Source: Acidobacteriota bacterium (lineage in GTDB: Bacteria; Acidobacteriota; Thermoanaerobaculia; Multivoradales; JAHEKO01). Taken from it: a DNA stretch of 10,664 bases. The notes below the pieces were generated by a model that worked only from the letters and a program-made list of their open reading frames with translations, ran no database searches and was not told the origin of the DNA. The stretch is from NCBI GenBank assembly GCA_024638355.1, contig JAHEKO010000088.1, positions 1-10,664 of the forward strand. The letters run 5' to 3'. Positions 5,646 to 10,664 of this stretch are shown in pieces. The position numbers and the translations under genes are program-made. Numbering within the stretch: position 1 is the stretch's first letter; every line of letters starts with the position of its first letter.

Positions 5646-7064
5646 ATGGAGCCCGAGGAGCAGCTCGGCGGCGAGCCCGGCCGCCCGGACCCGGGGCGGC
5701 GGCTGCGACGAGCCCTGGCACGGCGGCTCCCCCGGACGCGACGAGCCTACAACTGGCTCAAGATTCAGGGCGGCTACTACCTGTGGCGCTGGCTGTCGAA
5801 GCTCACGCCGCGCCGCATCGTCGCCACCCTCGGCTGGCTGGCGGCACTCAGCCGCCACTTCGCGGCCCAGCGACAAGACTCCCGGCTCGCCGTCGGGGTG
5901 GAGATCACCGCCTTCTGGGAGCCGCTCACCGGCGTCGGCTGGTACCTCTATCGACTGCTCGAAGCGGTGGCCGATCGCGACGACCTGGTCGTGCGGCTCT
6001 ACGGGCCGACGGTCGTCGACAGTCCGGACCGGATCGAGCCCCACGTCGCGATTCCCACCGGCGCCGCCCTCGAGCGGGTTCTGCACCAGGTTCCCGAGGA
6101 CATCTTCCTTCCCCGCGGCCCGGTGATCCGCCTGCTGCGCAGGCTCGAGCCGTTGCTGATCGCCGCCGACGCCAACGAGGTCGTGTTCGCTCCGAACTAC
6201 TTCCTGCCGCGGCGCTTTCGCCTCGCCCGCGGCGCCAGGGTCGTGACCATTCACGACCTCGGGCTGCGCGCGGTTCCCTGGACGCTGCGCGACGAGACCC
6301 TGCAGGAGCTCACCGGCAAGCTCGAGCACTCGATCTTCGAAGCCGACCGCATCATCACCGTCAGCCGAGCCATCCGCGACGAGCTCGGCCGCTACGGCTA
6401 CGCCCGCGGCGGCCGCGTGCGCCCCGTCCACCACGGGCCCGGCCACCTGAGCGAGGTCGCGCCCGGCGCGCTGCCGGACGAGGTGCCGGCGTCGTTCGCG
6501 CTGCACGTCGGTACGCTCGAGCCGCGCAAGAACATCCTGATGCTGCTCGAGGCGTGGCGGACGCTGCGCCATCGCTTGCCGTCGGCGCCCGATCTCGTCT
6601 TCTGCGGAAGCTTCGGCTGGAAGGCCGACGCCATCCGCGCGGAGATCGCCCGGGGTGAGAGCGCCGGCTGGGTGCACCACCTCGGCTACGTCGCGGAGGA
6701 GCAGCTCGCGGCGCTCTACCGCGAGGCGGCCCTGGTGGTCTTCCCCTCGCTCTACGAGGGCTTCGGTCTGCCCGCGGTCGAGGCGCTCTTCGCCGGCACG
6801 CCGCTGGTCGCCGGCGACATCCCGGCGCTGCGCGAGGTCGCCGCCGACGCCGCGCTCTACGCGCCCACCGACCGGCCCGATCTCTTCGCCGCCGAGGTCG
6901 AGCGCCTGCTGGCCTCCGAGCCGACCCGGGCGGCGCTGGTGCGCGCCGGCCGCGAGCGGCTGGACGCTTTCAGCTGGGCGCGAGCGGCGCAGGAGACGAC
7001 CGAGGTTTGGCGAGCCGCGGCGGGCCGACCGCCGCTCGACGAAGCGCCGGAGAGGCCGGCTTGA
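5646..7064 (+). CDS. GT4-type glycosyltransferase with an N-terminal extension (first of four)
   Basis: This is a 472-residue GT-B fold transferase expected to add a sugar from a nucleotide-sugar donor to a growing polysaccharide repeat on the cytoplasmic face of the membrane. Family marks are the N-domain strand VGVEITAF (83-90), TIHDLG (201-206), ITVSRAIRDEL (237-247), VGTLEPRKN (288-296) in the donor domain, and PSLYEGFGLPAVEA (367-380). In the last, Glu371 and Glu379 form the EX7E motif. The usual first strand comes only at residue 83. The preceding 80 residues are rich in Arg and aromatic residues (RRAYNWLKIQGGYYLWRWL at 32-50) and may lie on the membrane. The ATG at 5646 is the only suitable start. 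The open frame continues upstream without ATG nearby, and the ribosome site (GGGG) is weak and too close. Acceptor and donor sugars cannot be read from the sequence; mannosyl- or rhamnosyltransferase annotations are common for such homologues. Confidence 0.9.
   Translation: MEPEEQLGGEPGRPDPGRRLRRALARRLPRTRRAYNWLKIQGGYYLWRWLSKLTPRRIVATLGWLAALSRHFAAQRQDSRLAVGVEITAFWEPLTGVGWYLYRLLEAVADRDDLVVRLYGPTVVDSPDRIEPHVAIPTGAALERVLHQVPEDIFLPRGPVIRLLRRLEPLLIAADANEVVFAPNYFLPRRFRLARGARVVTIHDLGLRAVPWTLRDETLQELTGKLEHSIFEADRIITVSRAIRDELGRYGYARGGRVRPVHHGPGHLSEVAPGALPDEVPASFALHVGTLEPRKNILMLLEAWRTLRHRLPSAPDLVFCGSFGWKADAIRAEIARGESAGWVHHLGYVAEEQLAALYREAALVVFPSLYEGFGLPAVEALFAGTPLVAGDIPALREVAADAALYAPTDRPDLFAAEVERLLASEPTRAALVRAGRERLDAFSWARAAQETTEVWRAAAGRPPLDEAPERPA
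7049..7055 (+). promoter_or_regulatory. Ribosome-binding site for the TTG start of the second glycosyltransferase
   Basis: GGAGAGG ends five bases before TTG at 7061, inside the 3' end of the upstream gene. It favours 7061 over the earlier in-frame TTG at 7007, which would add 18 residues of arginine- and glycine-rich sequence with no family resemblance. Confidence 0.6.
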
Positions 7065-8197
7065 CCGGGCGAAGTCATCGGCCGACCGTCGCCGTCGACG
7101 TCCGCGCCCTGGTCGGACAGCCGACCGGCATCGGCTTTTTCACCCTCGAGATGCTCCTCGACCTCGAGCGGCTCGGCCGGTTTCGCTACGCCGCCATGGC
7201 GCACGAGCAGACCAGCCGCGACGACGAGCTGCGCCGCGCCGGCATCGCCGTCGAGCGCCAGCGGGCGCCCTTCGGCGTCTGGTGGCAGCAGATCACGCTG
7301 GCGCGCAGGGTCGCCCGCGACGACATCGACCTCCTCTGGTCGCCGCTCAACACCCTGCCGCTGCGCCCGCCCAAGCCGGCGGTGGTGACGGTGCACGATC
7401 TGACCGCCGTTCTGCATCCGGAGGCCCACCGGCTGAAGGTGCGGCTGTCGATCCTGCCCTTCATCCGCCCGACGCTCGAAACGGCGAGCCGGGTCGTGGC
7501 CGATTCACTCGCCACCGCCGACGACCTCCGGTTCCATTTTCCGCAGTGCGCCGCCCGGCTCTCGGTGATCTACCCGGGCGTGCGGCCGGACTTCCACCCG
7601 GCGCCGGCCGAGGAGATTGCGGCGACGCGCGAGCGGCTCGAGAGTCCCGACGGCTACGTCCTCTTCGTCGGCACCCTGGAGCCGCGCAAGAACGTTCCCG
7701 TGCTGCTCGACGCCTGGGAGGCGCTACGCCGCGACGACCCGTCGACGCCGCCGCTGGTGCTCTCCGGCGACCCCGGGTGGCATTCGCGCGGGCTCCTCCG
7801 CCGCTTCGAAGCGCTGGCGCCGCTCGGGTTGAAATACCTCGGCCATACCTCGCGCGCCGACCTGATCCGTCTGTTCCAGGCGGCGACCGTCTTCGTCTAT
7901 CCATCGTTCTACGAGGGGTTCGGCCTACCCCCGCTCGAGGCCATGGCCTGCGGCGTGCCGACCATCACGTCGAACCGCTCGAGCCTGCTGGAGGTGGCTG
8001 GGCAGGCGGCCTTGACCATCGATCCAGACGACCCGGAAGGGCTCGCTCGGGCCCTCCGTCGGATACTCTCGGAGCCGGGGCTCGCCGGCGAGCTGGGCGA
8101 GCGCGGAGTCGAGCACGCGGCGAGCTTCAGCTGGGCGCGGGCGGCGGCTGAGATGGAGACCCTTTTCGAACGCTCGCTCGAGACACCCTGGAGCTGA
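7061..8197 (+). CDS. GT4-type glycosyltransferase (second of four), TTG start
   Basis: This 378-residue GT-B transferase starts with the usual first strand, TVAVDVRALVGQPTGIGFF (9-27), so it lacks the extension of its upstream neighbour. Other marks are VVTVHDLT (108-115), SRVVADSLATADDL (143-156), VGTLEPRKN (203-211) and PSFYEGFGLPPLEA (281-294), with the EX7E pair Glu285 and Glu293. The C-terminus SFSWARAAAE (355-364) closely matches AFSWARAAQE in the first transferase. The TTG start overlaps the upstream stop as TTGA, so the two genes are probably translationally coupled. It is most like the preceding gene, which suggests an old duplication followed by a change of specificity. It presumably adds another sugar of the same glycan; the sugar is unknown. 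Confidence 0.9.
   Translation: MTGRSHRPTVAVDVRALVGQPTGIGFFTLEMLLDLERLGRFRYAAMAHEQTSRDDELRRAGIAVERQRAPFGVWWQQITLARRVARDDIDLLWSPLNTLPLRPPKPAVVTVHDLTAVLHPEAHRLKVRLSILPFIRPTLETASRVVADSLATADDLRFHFPQCAARLSVIYPGVRPDFHPAPAEEIAATRERLESPDGYVLFVGTLEPRKNVPVLLDAWEALRRDDPSTPPLVLSGDPGWHSRGLLRRFEALAPLGLKYLGHTSRADLIRLFQAATVFVYPSFYEGFGLPPLEAMACGVPTITSNRSSLLEVAGQAALTIDPDDPEGLARALRRILSEPGLAGELGERGVEHAASFSWARAAAEMETLFERSLETPWS
8190..8193 (+). promoter_or_regulatory. Ribosome-binding site for the TTG start of the third glycosyltransferase
   Basis: GGAG lies seven bases before TTG at 8201, at the very end of the preceding gene. There is no ATG or GTG in frame nearby, and this TTG gives the expected N-terminus MAHNIGIDARKL. 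Confidence 0.55.
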
Positions 8198-8200
8198 CGC

Positions 8201-9331
8201 TTGGCCCACAACATCGGCATCGACGCCCGCAAGCTCACCGACTTCGGCATCGGCACCTATATCCAGAATCTGGTGCGCGCGATCGCCGCGACCGACACCG
8301 AGAACCGCTACGTGCTGTTCATCGGCGCTTCGCACGCCAACCTGCTCGACGACCTGCCCGACAACTTCCAGACGGTGGTCGAGCGCTCGCCGGTCTACTC
8401 GGTGCGGGAGCTCATTGCGCTGTCGTGGCGGCTGCTGCGACTGCGCCTCGATCTCTACCACGCGACCCACTACGTGCTGCCGGCGATCGTTCCGTGCCGG
8501 GCGGTGGTGACGATCCACGACATCATCCACCTGCTCTATCCGGAGTTCCTGCCGGGACCGCTCGCCTACCTGTACGCGCAGCGGATGATCCGACGCAGCC
8601 TGCTTCGCGGCGATCAGATCATCGCCGGCTCGCAAAACACCAAGGCCGACCTCATGGAGTACTTCGAGGTCAACGGGCAGAAGATCAACGTCATCTACTA
8701 CGGCGTGTCGCAGCGCTTTTCGGAGCGACTCTCCGAGCGGGCCCTGGCCGCGAAGCTCGGACCGCTGGGCCTCGAGCCCGGCTACACGCTCTTCGTCGGC
8801 AACCCGAAGCCCCACAAGAACCTCGACAGCGTGGTCAAAGGCTTCGCCCGCGCGCTCGAGATCGGCGAGCTCGACAGCCGGCTGGTCTGCGTCGGCAACC
8901 GCGAGAGCCGCGACTTCAAGATCCGGCTGCGCGCCGAGCAGCTCGGAATCGGCGACCGCGTGAGCCTGCTCGGCCACGTCGACGACGACACCCTGACCGC
9001 TCTCTACCAGGGAGCCGACCTGTTTCTCTATCCGACCCTGTACGAAGGCTTTGGCCTGCCCGTGGTCGAGGCGATGGCCAGCGGCGTGCCGGTGATCACC
9101 TCCAACAGCTCGGCGCTGCGCGAGGTCGCCGAGGGCTACGCCCAGCTCGTCGACCCGCTCGACGTCGAGCAGATCGCCCGCGCCATCGTCCACTGCCTGG
9201 GCGACGCCGAGCACCGCGAGGCCCTCGCGCGACTCGGGGTGAGGCGCGCCGCCGACTTTCGCTGGGATCGCACCGCCGAGCGCACGCTCGAAGTCTACGA
9301 GAAGGCGCTTCACGGCAACGGCTCTCAATGA
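8201..9331 (+). CDS. GT4-type glycosyltransferase (third of four), TTG start
   Basis: This 376-residue GT-B transferase begins NIGIDARKLTDFGIGTYIQNL (residues 4-24), the typical N-terminal strand and glycine-rich loop of mannosyltransferase-like GT4 enzymes. It carries VVTIHDIIHLLYPE (102-115), IAGSQNTKADL (141-151), FVGNPKPHKN (198-207) where its neighbours have VGTLEPRKN, and PTLYEGFGLPVVEA (278-291) with Glu282 and Glu290 as the EX7E pair. It is more diverged from the first two than they are from each other. The start is TTG, three bases after the upstream stop and behind a GGAG site. The stop overlaps the next start as ATGA. The role is cytoplasmic sugar addition in assembly of a lipid-linked polysaccharide repeat; donor and linkage are not deducible. 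Confidence 0.91.
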   Translation: MAHNIGIDARKLTDFGIGTYIQNLVRAIAATDTENRYVLFIGASHANLLDDLPDNFQTVVERSPVYSVRELIALSWRLLRLRLDLYHATHYVLPAIVPCRAVVTIHDIIHLLYPEFLPGPLAYLYAQRMIRRSLLRGDQIIAGSQNTKADLMEYFEVNGQKINVIYYGVSQRFSERLSERALAAKLGPLGLEPGYTLFVGNPKPHKNLDSVVKGFARALEIGELDSRLVCVGNRESRDFKIRLRAEQLGIGDRVSLLGHVDDDTLTALYQGADLFLYPTLYEGFGLPVVEAMASGVPVITSNSSALREVAEGYAQLVDPLDVEQIARAIVHCLGDAEHREALARLGVRRAADFRWDRTAERTLEVYEKALHGNGSQ

Positions 9332-10422
9332 GCGCCGACGTCGCCCTGGTTCACGACTGGCTGACCGGGATGCGCGGGGGCGAGAAGGTCCTCGAGGTCA
9401 TCGCCGGCCTCTACCCGCGGAGCCCGATCTACACCCTCTTCCACTTCCCCGGCAGCGTCAGCCGGCAGCTCGAGAGCCATCCGATCCACACCAGCCTGCT
9501 GCAGCACGCGCCGGGCGTGCGGAAGTACTACCGCCACTACCTGCCCTTCTTCCCCACCGCGGTCGAGGAGTTCGACCTGAGCCGCTACGAGCTGATCGTG
9601 AGCAGCAGCCACGCGGTGGCCAAAGGGGTCATTCCCGGCCCGGGCGCCTATCACGTCTGCTACTGCCACACGCCGATGCGCTACGCCTGGGACCAGGAGC
9701 ACGCCTACTTTCCCAGGCGTACCGGCCCGGTGGCGCGGCTGCGCGCCTTCGTCCTCGCCCAGCTGCGCCGCTGGGACGTCGCGACGGCGCCGCGGGTCAG
9801 CCGGTTCCTCGCCAACTCGTCGTTCGTCGCCGAGCGCATCCGCCGCTACTACGGCCGCTCGGCGGAGGTCCTCCACCCGCCGGTCGACACCGAGTTCTAC
9901 ACCCCCGGCGAAGGCAGCCCGGGCGATTACTGCCTGATGGTGTCGGCGCTGGCGCCCTACAAACGCGTCGATCTGGCCATCGCCGCCTGCAAGTCGCTCG
10001 GGGTCGAGCTGCGGGTGGTCGGCACCGGCCCGGAGCGATCGCGCCTCGAGCGGCTCGGAACCGACGGCGTCCGGCTGCTCGGCGCCGTCGACGCCGAGAC
10101 CCTGCGCGCTCTCTACCGCGGCGCCAGTTGTGTGCTCCAACCGGGTGTGGAAGACTTCGGGATATCGAGCGTGGAGGCTCTCGCCTGCGGCGCTCCGATG
10201 GTGGCGCTGGGACGGGGTGGAATTCTCGACATCGTCGAGGACGGCGTCCACGGCACGCTCTACACCGAAGAAGAACGGCCTGCGGTTCTCGCAGAGGCGA
10301 TTGACAAAACGCGAGAACTGAGTTTCAATAAATTGAATCTTAGAAACCGCGCGGAAAGATTCTCCACGGCTCGCTTCGCTGACCGCCTGCGCGCTCTGCT
10401 CGACGAGAGGATAGAGATCTGA
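9328..10422 (+). CDS. GT4 glycosyltransferase, WbaZ-like (fourth of four)
   Basis: This 364-residue transferase belongs to a different GT4 branch from the three upstream. It opens DVALVHDWLTGMRGGEKVLE (4-23), the GGEKV loop typical of WbaZ-like enzymes. It then shows RYELIVSSSHAVAKGV (86-101), YHVCYCHTPMRYAWD (108-122), ANSSFVAERIRRYYG (162-176), VSALAPYKRVDLAI (205-218), VGTGPE (231-236) and PGVEDFGISSVEALACG (272-288), with Glu275 and Glu283 as the EX7E pair. Homologues are often annotated as O-antigen or capsule mannosyltransferases, but the sugar is an inference. The ATG overlaps the previous stop as ATGA; no strong ribosome site precedes it, so coupling is likely. Near the 3' end (codons about 325-340) the G+C drops sharply and codons unusual for this DNA appear (AAA, AAT, TTG, CTT, AGA), overlapping a promoter-like sequence. 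The frame is intact. Confidence 0.92.
   Translation: MSADVALVHDWLTGMRGGEKVLEVIAGLYPRSPIYTLFHFPGSVSRQLESHPIHTSLLQHAPGVRKYYRHYLPFFPTAVEEFDLSRYELIVSSSHAVAKGVIPGPGAYHVCYCHTPMRYAWDQEHAYFPRRTGPVARLRAFVLAQLRRWDVATAPRVSRFLANSSFVAERIRRYYGRSAEVLHPPVDTEFYTPGEGSPGDYCLMVSALAPYKRVDLAIAACKSLGVELRVVGTGPERSRLERLGTDGVRLLGAVDAETLRALYRGASCVLQPGVEDFGISSVEALACGAPMVALGRGGILDIVEDGVHGTLYTEEERPAVLAEAIDKTRELSFNKLNLRNRAERFSTARFADRLRALLDERIEI
10301..10337 (+). promoter_or_regulatory. A+T-rich island with TTGACA box and palindrome, candidate internal promoter/operator
   Basis: Inside the fourth glycosyltransferase gene, TTGACA (10301-10306) is a perfect -35 hexamer. Seventeen bases later comes TTCAAT (10324-10329), which matches four of six -10 positions. 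The TTCAAT is also the left arm of a palindrome, TTCAAT-AA-ATTGAA (10324-10337), that could be a protein-binding site over the -10. The 50 bases from 10301 are about 36 percent G+C (18 of 50 by count), against roughly two thirds around them. A start near 10336 would give a leader of about 80 bases for the sugar-phosphate transferase gene. Promoter activity is not shown; the patch could also be a region of relaxed codon choice. Confidence 0.35.
10406..10410 (+). promoter_or_regulatory. Ribosome-binding site supporting the CTG start at 10419
   Basis: AGAGG lies eight bases before CTG at 10419, in the last codons of the upstream gene. The frame has a stop at 10380-10382 and no ATG, GTG or TTG between that stop and 10419. 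The site therefore points to CTG as start, overlapping the previous stop as CTGA. Confidence 0.5.
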
Positions 10423-10664
10423 TCCACCGGCGTAACCGGCTGACCAAGGCGACCTACTTCGCCAGCGATCTGGTTCTGACGCTGGTGGCGTTCTTCGCCG
10501 CGTGGTACCTGAGGTTCGAGGTCGCGGTCCTGCCGGCGACCTACCTCAAGCCGCACCTGCCCGAGTTCCAGCCCTACCTGGCGCTGCTGCCGTTCATCGT
10601 CGTCCTCTGGCCGATGGTCTTCTACTTCCACGGCCTCTACCAGGCGCGGCGCGGGCGGTCCCGC
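10419..10664 (+). CDS. Polyprenyl-phosphate sugar-1-phosphate transferase (WcaJ/WbaP-like), N-terminal part, cut by the window edge
   Basis: The first 82 codons are present and the catalytic end lies beyond the right edge. Family members transfer a sugar-1-phosphate from a nucleotide sugar to undecaprenyl phosphate at the inner membrane, starting each repeat of an exopolysaccharide, capsule or O-antigen. The fragment begins MIHRRNRLTKATYFASDL, then a hydrophobic helix around 18-31 (LVLTLVAFFAAWYL) ending in LRFE. A second hydrophobic block runs 52-70 (PYLALLPFIVVLWPMVFYF), followed by GLYQARRGR. This pattern of two helices joined by a polar loop, with LRF and F-x-GLY-x-x-RR, is typical of the N-terminal membrane region of these transferases. 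The start is inferred to be CTG (read as Met) because no standard start codon exists in frame. Starting further down at a standard codon would remove the conserved first helix. The catalytic domain is not visible, so the call rests on this region and the neighbouring glycosyltransferases. Confidence 0.75.
   Translation, partial: MIHRRNRLTKATYFASDLVLTLVAFFAAWYLRFEVAVLPATYLKPHLPEFQPYLALLPFIVVLWPMVFYFHGLYQARRGRSR

Noticed and set aside
4940..6658. A 572-codon plus-strand frame spanning rpmF, yceD and the first glycosyltransferase, and a 498-codon frame at 6655-8151
   Set aside because: They cross real gene boundaries in the wrong frame and consist largely of Arg, Pro, Ala and Gly without motifs.
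8425..9327. In-frame upstream extension of the fourth glycosyltransferase
   Set aside because: The first 300 or so residues of the extended frame are an out-of-frame reading of the third transferase. The ATG at 9328 gives the known N-terminus and an ATGA overlap.
7925..9328. Long minus-strand open frames opposite the glycosyltransferases (also 5631-6680 and 9325-10251)
   Set aside because: They mirror the confident transferase genes and show the same artefact composition. No ribosome site or conserved domain supports them.
1..10664. Mobile elements, CRISPR arrays, tRNA or rRNA genes and classical intrinsic terminators
   Set aside because: I looked for inverted-repeat ends, spaced direct repeats, transposase motifs, tRNA-like cloverleaf arms, and hairpins followed by T runs, and saw none. 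Tool-based scans could still find weak cases.

Overview
This window is a piece of a high-G+C bacterial chromosome (roughly two thirds G+C by eye). It carries two operons that diverge from a promoter-bearing gap at about 5501-5645. The minus-strand half is a housekeeping fatty-acid and phospholipid cluster in near-canonical order: DUF177/YceD, rpmF (ribosomal protein L32), plsX, fabD, fabG, acpP and fabF. Behind fabF lies the first 82 codons of a cation-diffusion-facilitator metal transporter, cut by the left edge. The plus-strand half is a surface-polysaccharide cluster: four successive GT4-type (GT-B) glycosyltransferases, then the first 82 codons of a polyprenyl-phosphate sugar-1-phosphate transferase, cut by the right edge. 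I see no tRNA, rRNA, CRISPR array, insertion sequence or integrase, and no gene-free stretch longer than 200 bases.

Organism: the type II fatty-acid cluster, the wcaJ/wbaP-like initiating transferase and the high G+C suggest a Gram-negative-type (diderm) environmental bacterium. Acidobacteriota and similar phyla would fit, but nothing here fixes the phylum. Codon use is G/C-ending throughout, apart from one A+T-rich patch near 10300-10350. The strong codon bias produces long antisense open frames that are not genes.

How the genes work together: YceD and L32 serve the large ribosomal subunit. PlsX makes acyl-phosphate for phospholipid synthesis. FabD loads malonyl groups on the acyl carrier protein AcpP, FabF condenses them with the growing chain, and FabG reduces the product. 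fabH, usually found between plsX and fabD, is missing; plsX and fabD overlap by four bases instead. On the other strand, the initiating transferase would place the first sugar phosphate on undecaprenyl phosphate at the membrane, and the four cytoplasmic transferases would add further sugars to build a capsule, exopolysaccharide or O-antigen repeat.

Regulation visible in sequence: a sigma-70-like promoter upstream of yceD (TTGACT, 17 bases, TAGCCT); a likely extra promoter for acpP at the fabG-acpP junction; and a TTGACA-containing A+T-rich island with a small palindrome inside the last glycosyltransferase gene, just before the initiating transferase. Genes on both strands are joined by four-base NTGA stop/start overlaps. 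Together these use ATG, GTG, TTG and apparently CTG as start codons.

I found no convincing sign of a wholly new system. The most useful leads are the CTG start, the A+T-rich regulatory-looking island, the missing fabH, and the extended N-terminus of the first glycosyltransferase.
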